NCBI GenBank assembly: GCA_965200775.1
Contig: OZ241383.1
Location: forward strand, 2,170,001-2,234,000
Reading direction: 5' to 3'
Source of the DNA: Poriferisocius sp965200775
GTDB lineage: Bacteria; Actinomycetota; Acidimicrobiia; Acidimicrobiales; Bin134
Length of the DNA stretch: 64,000 nucleotides
The notes beneath the pieces were generated by a model. It did no database searches, was not told where the DNA came from, and saw nothing but the letters and a program-made list of their open reading frames with translations. A program made the position numbers and the translations under genes. Below are positions 8,468 through 16,559 of this stretch, piece after piece (the first letter of the stretch is position 1; each line of letters begins with the position of its first letter).

Positions 8468-9394
8468 ATGACTGGAAGTTCCGTACCCTTTCCGATCCCG
8501 TACCAAGGGAGCAAACGGCGTCTGGCGCCACAGATCGTGCGGTGCCTGCCGCGTTCCACGGATCGACTGGTGGAGCCGTTCTGCGGGTCGGCGGCGGTCT
8601 CGCTGTACGCGCTCGCTACCGGTGCAGCCGACACGGTATGGCTGAACGACAACAACGAGCCCTTGGCACGGCTGTGGATGGCAATCGCCGATCGCCCAGA
8701 TGACGTCGTCCGTCGGTACACCGAGTTGTGGAACGCTCAGCTCGGGCACGAGCGGCAGTTCTACGACCAGGTTCGTGACGAATTTAACGTCACACAGGAG
8801 CCAGAGCTCCTCCTCTACCTGCTCACCCGCTGCGTGAAGGCTTCGGTCCGGTACAACTCCGTCGGCGAGTTCAACCAAAGCCCCGACAACAGACGACGAG
8901 GCTCCAAGCCGACAAGAATGGCCCAGCACGTACATAGGGCATCTCGCCTACTCAGCGGTCGCTCGCAGTCGTCGTTCCTGGACTACGCAGAGGTGCTTGA
9001 CAAAGTCTCGTCGGAAGATGTCGTATACATGGACCCGCCCTATCAGGGCGTGAGCGCGCAGCCTGACCGCCGCTACCGCGAAGTCCTGGGGTACGACGAC
9101 TTCGTGGACACCCTGGCATCGCTGAATGATCGATGCATCTCTTGCGTCATTAGCTACGACGGCCGGACCGGTGATCGCAGCTACGGCAAGCCACTGCCCA
9201 AGTACCTGGGCCTCCTGCACTTCGAGCTGGACGCCGGACGTTCGACACAGGCGACCTTCCTGGGTCGCAGCAGCCGCACCATTGAGAGCCTGTATCTGTC
9301 GCCAGCCCTTTTGGAGCGGCTCGGTGGCCCGCCAGCCCACCTCACGGGTCGGCCCGAGCCAACTGCCACACCTGTGCTGTTCGCTGGTGGCTGA
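8468..9394 (+). CDS. Adenine-specific DNA methyltransferase (D12 class)
   Basis: This is a 308-aa N6-adenine methyltransferase of the Dam/DpnM (MT-D12) type. It shows the N-terminal PIPYQGSKRRL substrate/AdoMet motif, motif I EPFCGSAAVSLY, catalytic motif IV DPPY (in VVYMDPPYQGV) and motif V ISYDGRTGD. It overlaps the following HNH nuclease gene by eight bases, indicating a co-translated type II restriction-modification pair in which this enzyme protects host DNA. GATC is a common target for the class, but specificity cannot be read from the sequence. Confidence 0.9.
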   Translation: MTGSSVPFPIPYQGSKRRLAPQIVRCLPRSTDRLVEPFCGSAAVSLYALATGAADTVWLNDNNEPLARLWMAIADRPDDVVRRYTELWNAQLGHERQFYDQVRDEFNVTQEPELLLYLLTRCVKASVRYNSVGEFNQSPDNRRRGSKPTRMAQHVHRASRLLSGRSQSSFLDYAEVLDKVSSEDVVYMDPPYQGVSAQPDRRYREVLGYDDFVDTLASLNDRCISCVISYDGRTGDRSYGKPLPKYLGLLHFELDAGRSTQATFLGRSSRTIESLYLSPALLERLGGPPAHLTGRPEPTATPVLFAGG

Positions 9395-10103
9395 GAGTGA
9401 CTACCCCGAGGACTTCCTGAGAGCACTAAGGGCAGTGAAGGCGAAGCGGCTTCGCACTGTAATCGAGTACATCCTTGAGCACGGCTCAATCAACACTGAG
9501 GAGCTTCGGGAACTCGGGTACAAACACCCGCCCAGGGCAGCACGCGATGTCCGAGAGCAGGGGATTCCGTTGGAAACGAAGCGCATTCCCCGCGGCGACG
9601 GGCGGACGATTGCGTCGTACACATTCGGAGATCCCGAGAACCTCGTCGCCGGCTTGAAGGGCCGAACGCCAATCTCTCGACGCTTCAAGCTGGAGCTGAT
9701 TAAACATCTGGGAGAGAAATGCTGTGCCTGCGGTCACAAGTTTGAGGTGCGGTACCTCCAAGTTGACCATCGCGTTCCGGTGGAAGTCGGTGGTGATGAA
9801 CCGGACTCTGAGCGCTCGGTAGATCGATACATGCTGCTGGATGGTGCGTGCAACAGAGCCAAGTCCTGGTCGTGTGAGAACTGTCCGAACTACAGGAATC
9901 GCCAGGTTGACGTGTGCGAAACCTGCTACTGGGCGATTCCCGAGGGCCAGTACGAACACATCGCAACTGTCCAACAAAGACGTGTCGTACTCATCTGGTC
10001 GGGCGACGCTCAGGTTGGGGAGTACACGGCTCTCGTGCATGACGCCGAAGCCAGCGGCCGGACCGTTCAGGAGTACATACAGCAACGGCTACGCATCTCG
10101 TAG
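9387..10103 (+). CDS. HNH-family type II restriction endonuclease
   Basis: This 238-aa protein starts at a GTG inside the methyltransferase 3' end. The N-terminus (TVIEYILEHGSINTEELRELGY) resembles a winged helix. The C-terminal half has a beta-beta-alpha-metal HNH core: CCACGHKF, then LQVDHRVPVEVGG with the catalytic Asp-His, then LLDGACNRAKSW with the conserved Asn. Cysteine pairs SCENC and CETCYW follow, probably binding zinc. Together with the overlapping methyltransferase this makes a complete restriction-modification unit. Nuclease identity rests on the motif and the pairing; the recognition site is unknown. Confidence 0.82.
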   Translation: MAESDYPEDFLRALRAVKAKRLRTVIEYILEHGSINTEELRELGYKHPPRAARDVREQGIPLETKRIPRGDGRTIASYTFGDPENLVAGLKGRTPISRRFKLELIKHLGEKCCACGHKFEVRYLQVDHRVPVEVGGDEPDSERSVDRYMLLDGACNRAKSWSCENCPNYRNRQVDVCETCYWAIPEGQYEHIATVQQRRVVLIWSGDAQVGEYTALVHDAEASGRTVQEYIQQRLRIS

Positions 10104-10118
10104 CAGTAGGGTTCGGTG

Positions 10119-11666
10119 ATGGTGGCGCCGAACATTTTGGTGGTCATGGCGGATCAGCTCGCACCTCACTTCACGTCCACCTACGGCCACTGGGTGGTAC
10201 GCACGCCGCATCTGGACGCCCTGGCCGAGCGGGGGGTTCGGTTCGACGCCTTCTACTGCCACTCACCGCTGTGCGCACCCGCCCGATACTCCATGCTGTC
10301 GGGGCGTCCGGTGTCGGAGATCGGGGCGTGGGACAACGCTGCAGAGTTCCCGTCGAGCATCCCCACCTTCGCTCATCATCTGCAAACGGCCGGTTACCGG
10401 ACGATCCTCACCGGCAAGATGCACTTCGTCGGCCCCGACCAGCTTCACGGCTTCGAGGAACGCCTCACCACCGACATCTACCCCGCCGACTTCGCCTGGA
10501 CGCCCAACTGGTGCCGCCCCACGGAGCGAATCGCCAAGTGGTACCACAACATGGACCCGCTCTCGGAGGCCGGGCCGGCGATCACCACCCATCAGATCGA
10601 CTACGACGAAGAAGTCGGCTACACCGCCCGCCGAAAACTGCTCGACCTAGCCCGAGACCACCACCGCCACGGCGACGACCGCCCGTTCTGCCTGGTGGCC
10701 TCGTTCATTCACCCACACGACCCCTACGTGGCCCGCCCGGAGTGGTGGAACCTCTACAACCACGACAACATCGACCTCCCCGACCCCGTCGACCCCGGCT
10801 CGCTCGACGCCCACAGCAAGCGCATCCGGGCCGGGATCGAGGCCGACACCGTCGGCTGCACCGACGAGCAGGTCCGCAACGCCCGCCACGGCTACTACGC
10901 CAACACCAGCTACGTAGACGATTGGCTCGGGACGCTCACCGCCACGCTCACCGAAACCGGCCTGGCCGACAGCACCGTGGTCATCTTCACCGCCGACCAC
11001 GGCGACATGCTCGGTGACCGAGGGCTCTGGTACAAGATGTCGTTCCACGAGCGCTCGGCCCGGGTGCCGCTGGTGATGGCCGGGCCCGGCGTGGCGCACG
11101 GCAAGGTGCCCAATGCGGGCTCGCACCTCGACATCCTGCCCACCCTGCTCGACATCGCCACCGACGGGAACGACTGGTCGGAGCTGGACGTTTCCCGCCA
11201 CGACCTCGAGGGCCGGAGCCTTTGGCCGCTGGCAACCGGTGACACCGACAACACCTCCGAGGCGATCGGCGAGTACACCGCCGAGATGACCAGCAGGCCG
11301 ATCTTGATGATCCGGCGCAACAACCTCAAGTACATCCACTGCGACACCGACCCCCCGCTGCTGTACGACATCGACACCGACCCCCTCGAGCGCACCAACC
11401 TGGCCGACGACCCGGCCCACGCCGGCACCGCCAGGGACTTCGCCGCCGAGGTCGCTCGTCGCTGGGACTTCGACGACATCACCGACCGGGTTGTCGCCAG
11501 CCAGCAGGCCCGCCACGCCATACACCGCGCCACTGCGGCCACCAAAGGACTGGTTTCGTGGGATCACCTCCCGGCCAACGACGTGGCCAATCACTACGTT
11601 CGCAACCATCAAGACGCAGTGGAAACCGCTCTGTCGAGCCGGCTGCCCACCCCGGAGACACCATGA
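10119..11666 (+). CDS. betC: Choline-sulfatase
   Basis: This is a 515-aa type I sulfatase that hydrolyses choline-O-sulfate to choline and sulfate. The formylglycine signature CAPAR (C52-x-x-x-R56) lies in SPLCAPARYSMLSGR. The metal-binding N-terminus (NILVVMADQ), FTADHGDMLGDRG and GKMHFVGPDQLHGFEERLT are characteristic of BetC rather than generic sulfatases. A GTG three bases upstream (10116) is an equally possible start. The stop overlaps the next gene by ATGA, so sulfatase, Rieske oxygenase and SDR form one operon for use of a quaternary ammonium osmolyte. No BetI-like regulator or choline transporter is adjacent. Confidence 0.92.
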   Translation: MVAPNILVVMADQLAPHFTSTYGHWVVRTPHLDALAERGVRFDAFYCHSPLCAPARYSMLSGRPVSEIGAWDNAAEFPSSIPTFAHHLQTAGYRTILTGKMHFVGPDQLHGFEERLTTDIYPADFAWTPNWCRPTERIAKWYHNMDPLSEAGPAITTHQIDYDEEVGYTARRKLLDLARDHHRHGDDRPFCLVASFIHPHDPYVARPEWWNLYNHDNIDLPDPVDPGSLDAHSKRIRAGIEADTVGCTDEQVRNARHGYYANTSYVDDWLGTLTATLTETGLADSTVVIFTADHGDMLGDRGLWYKMSFHERSARVPLVMAGPGVAHGKVPNAGSHLDILPTLLDIATDGNDWSELDVSRHDLEGRSLWPLATGDTDNTSEAIGEYTAEMTSRPILMIRRNNLKYIHCDTDPPLLYDIDTDPLERTNLADDPAHAGTARDFAAEVARRWDFDDITDRVVASQQARHAIHRATAATKGLVSWDHLPANDVANHYVRNHQDAVETALSSRLPTPETP

Positions 11667-12838
11667 CCACCTCCGACATCCAACCCGCAGGCCACCCAAT
11701 AGACACCATGACCACCCCCGGCGAACCAATTGATATCGCTACCGGCTGGTCGGAAGACCCCGCCACCTCTCTTTCGTTGCACTCCGACGCCTACACCCAG
11801 CAGCGATGGTTCGACATTGACGAGCGAGAGATCGTGGGGCGAACCTGGCAGTGGGTCTGCCACGCCGAAAAGCTGAGGGCCCCAGGGTCGTTCGTCACCG
11901 AAAACATCGCCGGCATGTCGATCCTCGCCGTGCGTGACTGTGAAGGCATCCTCCGGGTCTTCTACAACGTGTGCCAGCACCGGGCCCATCACCTCGTCGA
12001 AGGCGAAGGGACCATTGCGAACCTGGTGTGCCCGTACCACGCCTGGAGCTACGACCTCACCGGTCGGTTGCGGGCCGCTCGCCACACCCAGCACATCGAC
12101 GACTTCGACATGGATGCCATCTGCCTCGAACCGGTGCAGATCGAGGAGTTCGCCGGGTTCGTGTACGTGAACCTCGACCCTCAGGCCGCACCGCTGGCCG
12201 ACCAATCCGGCGAGCTCGGCGCCGAGATTGCCCACTGGGCCCCCGACGTGGAGCGCCTCACCTTCGCTCACCGACTCTCCTACGAGATACGCAGCAACTG
12301 GAAGAACGTCGTCGACAATTTCCTCGAGTGCTACCACTGCCACGTGGCCCACGAGGACTTCGTGTCGCTCGTCGATATGGACACCTACACGGTTAGCACC
12401 CACGGCATCTATTCCAGCCACATGGCCGAGGCCGGCAAGAGCGCCAACACCGCTTACGACGTGAGCGCCGCCACGGTGACCGATCACGCCGTGTGGTGGC
12501 TTTGGCCCAACACCTGCATTATGCGGTATCCGGGACGGGGCAACATGATTGTCCTCAAGATCATCCCGGTGGGGCCAGGCCTCACGCGAGAGACGTACGA
12601 CTTTTTCATTGAATCCGCCGAGGCCAACGAGGCCGAACTGGAATCGATCCGCTACCTCGACGAGGTTCTCCAAGTTGAGGACATCAACCTGGTCGAGAGC
12701 GTGCAACGGGGTATGGAAACCCCGGCGTTCACCCAGGGCCGCATCGTTACCGACCCCTCGGGTTCGGGGCTGTCCGAGCACGCCCTTCACCACTTCCACG
12801 GGCTGGTTCTGGAGCAATACAGAAAGGCGCAGCGGTGA
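11663..12838 (+). CDS. Rieske non-haem iron oxygenase, alpha subunit (CntA/GbcA-like)
   Basis: This is a 391-aa ring-hydroxylating-type oxygenase. The Rieske cluster ligands are C104-x-H106 and C123-x2-H126 (in YNVCQHRAHH and VCPYHAWSY). The mononuclear iron site is in DNFLECYHCHVAH with H225 and H230, and E222 is at the bridging position seen in carnitine monooxygenase CntA. The C-terminal EDINLVESVQRGM is also typical of the CntA/GbcA group acting on carnitine or glycine betaine. The start ATG overlaps the betC stop. Given the sulfatase, a choline-derived betaine is the likely substrate (inference). The reductase partner is not in the window. Confidence 0.87.
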   Translation: MTTSDIQPAGHPIDTMTTPGEPIDIATGWSEDPATSLSLHSDAYTQQRWFDIDEREIVGRTWQWVCHAEKLRAPGSFVTENIAGMSILAVRDCEGILRVFYNVCQHRAHHLVEGEGTIANLVCPYHAWSYDLTGRLRAARHTQHIDDFDMDAICLEPVQIEEFAGFVYVNLDPQAAPLADQSGELGAEIAHWAPDVERLTFAHRLSYEIRSNWKNVVDNFLECYHCHVAHEDFVSLVDMDTYTVSTHGIYSSHMAEAGKSANTAYDVSAATVTDHAVWWLWPNTCIMRYPGRGNMIVLKIIPVGPGLTRETYDFFIESAEANEAELESIRYLDEVLQVEDINLVESVQRGMETPAFTQGRIVTDPSGSGLSEHALHHFHGLVLEQYRKAQR

Positions 12839-13620
12839 CCACACCGCTCGACGGCCGGGTCGCACTGGTTACAGGGGGACGGGGCGGAGCGGGACGGGCG
12901 GTGTGTGATCGCCTCGAGCGCGAGGGCGCCCATGTATATGCCGCCGACCTCACCGAATGGGGTTCCATCGGCCCCGGTCCCGAGGCCGGCAACGGAACAC
13001 CGGCCGGCGAGTTCCTGGCCTTCGATGTAACCGATGAGGAAGCGGTGATAGCAGGCATCGCCAAGATCGAACACGAGCGAGGGCGCCTCGACATCGTGGT
13101 CAACGCCGCAGGGATAGAAATCGAAAAGACCGTCGAGGAGACATCGACAGCCGAGTGGGACCGGATCTTCGCCGTCAACGTCACTGGAACCTTTCTCACC
13201 TCGAGGCACGCCCTGCCGATGCTGCGGGAGTCGCCGTGCGCCTCGATCATCAACTTCGGCTCCTACGACGGCTACATCGCCGACCCCAAGCTGGCCGCCT
13301 ACTGCGCCACCAAGGGCGCTGTACACATGATGACCAAGGCGATGGCCGTGGACCACGGACCCGAGGGCATTCGGGTCAATGCCATATGCCCCGGCTACAT
13401 CGACACCCCCATGCTCCAGCAGTTCCTCCCCGACAACATCGACCCCTCCGCTGCCCGGGCCGAAGCCGAACTAATCCACCCCCTGCGCACCATCGGCACG
13501 CCAACCGACATGGCCAACCTCGTTTTCTGGCTCGCTTCTGACGAGGCCCGCTACGCCACCGGCCAACTGTGGGTGCTCGACGGCGGCATGTCGGCCCAAG
13601 TCCAGCAGATGAGATTCTGA
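12835..13620 (+). CDS. Short-chain dehydrogenase/reductase
   Basis: This is a 261-aa classical SDR. It has the cofactor loop TGGRGGAGRAV near the N-terminus, NAAGIE at the cofactor stabilising position, and the catalytic tyrosine and lysine in YCATKGAV, with a serine in NFGSYDG. The GTG start overlaps the Rieske stop as GTGA, making it the third gene of the betC operon. It probably oxidises an alcohol or aldehyde intermediate of quaternary amine breakdown, but the substrate cannot be read from sequence. Confidence 0.88.
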   Translation: MTTPLDGRVALVTGGRGGAGRAVCDRLEREGAHVYAADLTEWGSIGPGPEAGNGTPAGEFLAFDVTDEEAVIAGIAKIEHERGRLDIVVNAAGIEIEKTVEETSTAEWDRIFAVNVTGTFLTSRHALPMLRESPCASIINFGSYDGYIADPKLAAYCATKGAVHMMTKAMAVDHGPEGIRVNAICPGYIDTPMLQQFLPDNIDPSAARAEAELIHPLRTIGTPTDMANLVFWLASDEARYATGQLWVLDGGMSAQVQQMRF

Positions 13621-13636
13621 GGATAGGATCGTCGCC

Positions 13637-14080
13637 GTGTACCTCCGGTTCGTCGCCGCGACGCTCTTGATGGCAATGCTCAGCGCGGCGTGCGGTGGAT
13701 CATCGGATTCGCCTGACGCCAACAGTGACTCAACGGCGAACGACCCCGCCCCCGGCATTCGAGGCGTATCCGCTCTGGACGGAGCCGCCATCCACGCCGA
13801 CCCTCCCGACGATTTGGTCGTGCTCGATGTTCGCACCGCCGAGGAGTTCGACGAGGGTCGCCTGGAGGGTGCCGTCATGATCGACTTCTACCGGGACGAC
13901 TTCGGCGAGCAAATCGCCCAACTCGACCCTGATGTCCCTTACCTGCTGTATTGCCGATCGGGGAGCCGCTCCGGCCAGGCAGCGATGCTGATGCAAGACC
14001 TCGGCTTCAACGATGTGGCCCACCTCGACGGCGGCATCCTCGCCTGGTACGAGGCCGATCTCCCCACCGTCACCGACTGA
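13637..14080 (+). CDS. Rhodanese-domain lipoprotein
   Basis: This 147-aa secreted lipoprotein has a signal peptide ending in lipobox LSAAC, followed by a Ser/Asp-rich linker and one rhodanese domain. The active-site loop is CRSGSRSG with an intact cysteine, and the domain has the family markers VVLDVRTAEEFDEGRLEGA and LDGGILAW. It probably handles sulfane sulfur or acts as a thiol-linked binding domain outside the membrane. It lies 16 bp after the SDR and may share its transcript. A functional link to sulfate release by BetC is speculative. Confidence 0.88.
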   Translation: MYLRFVAATLLMAMLSAACGGSSDSPDANSDSTANDPAPGIRGVSALDGAAIHADPPDDLVVLDVRTAEEFDEGRLEGAVMIDFYRDDFGEQIAQLDPDVPYLLYCRSGSRSGQAAMLMQDLGFNDVAHLDGGILAWYEADLPTVTD

Positions 14081-14164
14081 CCTCCGAGATTCCCACGACC
14101 AACGCAAGATAGTTCAAACTACCGGGAGCCGATATTTGGATTCCGCGCCGGTAGACACATTCGA

Positions 14165-14545
14165 TCAGCGCCGGGCATCAACGAGTTCTACGTCATACGC
14201 ACCCAGGGCCTGGTCGGCGGTCACCAAGGCCAGTGCCTCAAGCTGAGCTTGCGCTATGAGCATCCGGTCGAAGGGGTCTCGGTGGTGGATCGGAAGTGTT
14301 GGCGCGTGCTCGGCGTGGTCCGCTGTGATCGCGAGCGGGATGAACCCTCCAAGCTGGAGTGCGGCTACGAGACCATCGGGCATATCCAGCTTGCCAAGTG
14401 CCAGCTTGATCCCAAGCTCCCAAGGAGTGACCACCGAAAAGTACGCCTCATCGGCAAGTTCGACCAATTGGCGACTCTGTGGTCCAAGCGAGCCGCTTCC
14501 CTCGAGCCACCACAGGGCAACATGACTGTCCACCAAGATCCTCAT
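14165..14545 (-). CDS. vapC: PIN-domain toxin (VapC family)
   Basis: This 126-aa PIN ribonuclease shows the acidic residues D6 (ILVDSHVALWWL), E43 (TPWELGIK), D93 (DPFDRMLIAQA) and D111 (LVTADQAL). The subgroup with HVALWWL and HHRDPFDRML is usually paired with Phd/YefM-type antitoxins, as here. The start overlaps the antitoxin stop by four bases, so the pair is translated together. The toxin would cleave RNA when released from the antitoxin. Confidence 0.92.
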   Translation of the reverse strand: MRILVDSHVALWWLEGSGSLGPQSRQLVELADEAYFSVVTPWELGIKLALGKLDMPDGLVAALQLGGFIPLAITADHAEHAPTLPIHHRDPFDRMLIAQAQLEALALVTADQALGAYDVELVDARR

Positions 14546-14799
14546 GGCAAGTCTGCTTCAGCCGACTCTTCGAACATGGCCACGATCTCGGCATCGGAGC
14601 CGACAATGTCATCGCTATAACTGACCTGACCGGCCCACGCTCCCGGCACCCTCACCGGGCGGACCGGACGCCAAGGAATGATCTTGGCAACAGGATGTCC
14701 GTTGCGGGCCACGATCACCTCGGCTCCCTCCTCGGCTTCACGGATCAGCTCCGACAGCCGCGACTTCGCCTCATGAGTGTTCACTACCAGAGTTGTCAT
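14542..14799 (-). CDS. Phd/YefM-family antitoxin
   Basis: This 85-aa protein has the Phd/YefM DNA-binding N-terminus (VVNTHEAKSRLSELIREAEEG ... VIVARNGHPVAKI) and an acidic C-terminal tail (SDAEIVAMFEESAEADLP) that would block the toxin. It precedes and overlaps the toxin gene, and the pair probably represses its own promoter through the palindrome just upstream. Confidence 0.92.
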   Translation of the reverse strand: MTTLVVNTHEAKSRLSELIREAEEGAEVIVARNGHPVAKIIPWRPVRPVRVPGAWAGQVSYSDDIVGSDAEIVAMFEESAEADLP

Positions 14800-14807
14800 G
14801 ATCTTAG

Positions 14808-14817
14808 CTTAGCTAAG
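14808..14817. promoter_or_regulatory. Palindromic operator of the toxin-antitoxin operon
   Basis: A perfect 10-bp palindrome CTTAGCTAAG lies 9 bp upstream of the antitoxin ATG, with a half-repeat TTAGC just beside it (14804-14808). The AT-rich palindrome in GC-rich DNA fits an autoregulatory Phd-type operator. Binding is inferred from position. Confidence 0.5.
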
Positions 14818-14958
14818 GTTATCAAGAGAGTCCACACGACGTGTTGACCTGTAGCAACGCACATTGTTTCTCGGAGTTCCGAAGTCAGCACCGGCGCTGC
14901 CTTGACGAGCACCATTACGTATAGCGGTTCACCATCGGGCATAGGTGGGCAGCCCCTT

Positions 14959-15930
14959 CTAAACCTTCACCAAGTCCACCCCTGGGTACTTCTGCAGCGC
15001 AGTGTCGACGATGCAGGACCGGTGGCACTCGCGGAGCCGGTCGATAAGCCAGACAGCACCGAGGGCACCGGCGAGGAGGAGTTCGATGCGGTCGGCCAGG
15101 TTGGTCGCTCGGGTGATGTCGTCGGGGTTGGGGCGGGGGCCGTCTCCCAGGTAAGGACGAGGGTCGACCATCGTGCCGTAGCGCAGCGGGCCGCCCAACC
15201 GGACGCCTAGGGCTGCGGCAAAGGCGGTCTCGGCCACCCCGGCATTGGGGGACGGATGAGCGGGGGCGTCTCGGCGCACCAGGGCGGCAATGCGCCGGGC
15301 ACGTCGGGGTTCGGCCAGTGCGACGAGACCGGCGAACAGTCGGGCCGGCAGCCAGTTGGCGGCGTCGTCGAGGCGGGCGGCCGCCCAGCCGAAGCGGTGG
15401 TGGCGATCGGTGCGGTGCCCGACCATGGCGTCCATGGTGTTGATGGCTCGGTACGCCGCCACGCCGGGTGCTCCCGCCATGAGCGCCCAACACACGGGAG
15501 CGACGACTGCGTCGACGCTGTTCTCGGCGACGGATTCGATGACCGCAGCGGCCACCCCCGATTCGTCGAGATCGCTGGTGTCGCGCCCGACGAGCCATGG
15601 GAGTTCCTGTTTGGCACCGGTGAGGTCGTTGTCGTCGAGGCGTTGGTTGACTCGCAGAGCGGCTCGGCGTAGCTCACGGCCGGCAGCGCATACCGCTACG
15701 GCAACGGCGGTAGATCGTGCCAACCGTCCGGCTGCCGCTGCGATGAGCACGCCTGCTGCGGCGTAGGCCACGCCGGGGCCACTCTGGTCACGCCACAGCT
15801 TCTCCTCTATTCGTTCCATAGCCGTTCCGAATGCTGCGACCGGGTGAGCCTCAGCCGGAACCTCGCCCAAGATCCGGTCGGCCAGCAGGCCCAGTGCGAT
15901 AGCGCCACAGCGGCGCCCGACCACGCTCAT
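14959..15930 (-). CDS. cbiB: Adenosylcobinamide-phosphate synthase CbiB/CobD
   Basis: This is a 323-aa polytopic membrane enzyme that attaches aminopropanol (phosphate) to adenosylcobyric acid. Family markers are LADRILGEVPAEAHPVAAFG, the conserved ESVAENSVDAVVAPVCWAL region, AYRAINTMDAMVGHR, ARLDDAANWLPARL and the C-terminal NPDDITRATNL. The ATG at 15928-15930 was chosen because it overlaps the cbiZ stop. It ends a three-gene operon cobC-like > cbiZ > cbiB. Confidence 0.93.
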   Translation of the reverse strand: MSVVGRRCGAIALGLLADRILGEVPAEAHPVAAFGTAMERIEEKLWRDQSGPGVAYAAAGVLIAAAAGRLARSTAVAVAVCAAGRELRRAALRVNQRLDDNDLTGAKQELPWLVGRDTSDLDESGVAAAVIESVAENSVDAVVAPVCWALMAGAPGVAAYRAINTMDAMVGHRTDRHHRFGWAAARLDDAANWLPARLFAGLVALAEPRRARRIAALVRRDAPAHPSPNAGVAETAFAAALGVRLGGPLRYGTMVDPRPYLGDGPRPNPDDITRATNLADRIELLLAGALGAVWLIDRLRECHRSCIVDTALQKYPGVDLVKV

Positions 15931-16559
15931 ACCTGTGCCGCCTCGATTCCTGCTGTCACAGCGTGATGGGTGGCGAGAGCGATTCTCGCTCCCCACTGTG
16001 AACGGGGACCGGCAAACTCCACCGACGATGCACCGGTATCGGGCCAAAGGACGGTCACAGCGTCGCTGGCGGTGCCGGTGCCTGGAACGCCCGCTTCGAT
16101 GAGCGCCTGGGTTTTGGCCTCGGTGATGGTTGCCACGGCGTTGACAGCGGCTGACAGCGCCAGTCCAACCGGTACCTGCACCACCACGTTGATGGTGCCC
16201 GCTGCCCAGTCGTTCCAGCCACCGTGAGGGTCGGCGGCCCAGGTCGGCTTGGAGATGCCCACCGTTGCGTGGACGAGCACGCCCTCATTCTCGGCCCGGC
16301 GAACCCGGCCCACGTCGGCAGCGGTGAACATCGCCGTGCCTGGCCCGTCGAGGCCCAGATCGAACGCCACGGAGCGAGCGTGAGCGTCGAGGTCGGTCCG
16401 TGCGTAATCCTTCGCAACACCGGTGTTCAGCACCCATTGGGGGTGGGTCAACCCCCCTCCCACCGGTGCCGACGACAGCGCCATGGTGCCGCTAGGCAGA
16501 ACCCAGGCCAGCACCCCACGGTGATTGGCGTTGGCGGGGTGCAGCGTGGGCTCGATCAC
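15927..16559 (-). CDS. cbiZ: Adenosylcobinamide amidohydrolase CbiZ
   Basis: This 210-aa CbiZ-family protein cleaves the aminopropanol side chain of (pseudo)cobinamides to give adenosylcobyric acid, allowing salvage of incomplete corrinoids. Matching segments are SSAPVGGGL near the N-terminus, FTAADVG, ENEGVLVHATVGISKPTWA, GTINVVVQVPVGL and ALIEAGVPGTGTASDAVTVLWP. It overlaps its neighbours by four bases on both sides. CbiZ next to CbiB and a CobC-like enzyme indicates remodelling of scavenged corrinoids rather than full synthesis at this locus. Confidence 0.9.
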   Translation of the reverse strand: MIEPTLHPANANHRGVLAWVLPSGTMALSSAPVGGGLTHPQWVLNTGVAKDYARTDLDAHARSVAFDLGLDGPGTAMFTAADVGRVRRAENEGVLVHATVGISKPTWAADPHGGWNDWAAGTINVVVQVPVGLALSAAVNAVATITEAKTQALIEAGVPGTGTASDAVTVLWPDTGASSVEFAGPRSQWGARIALATHHAVTAGIEAAQV

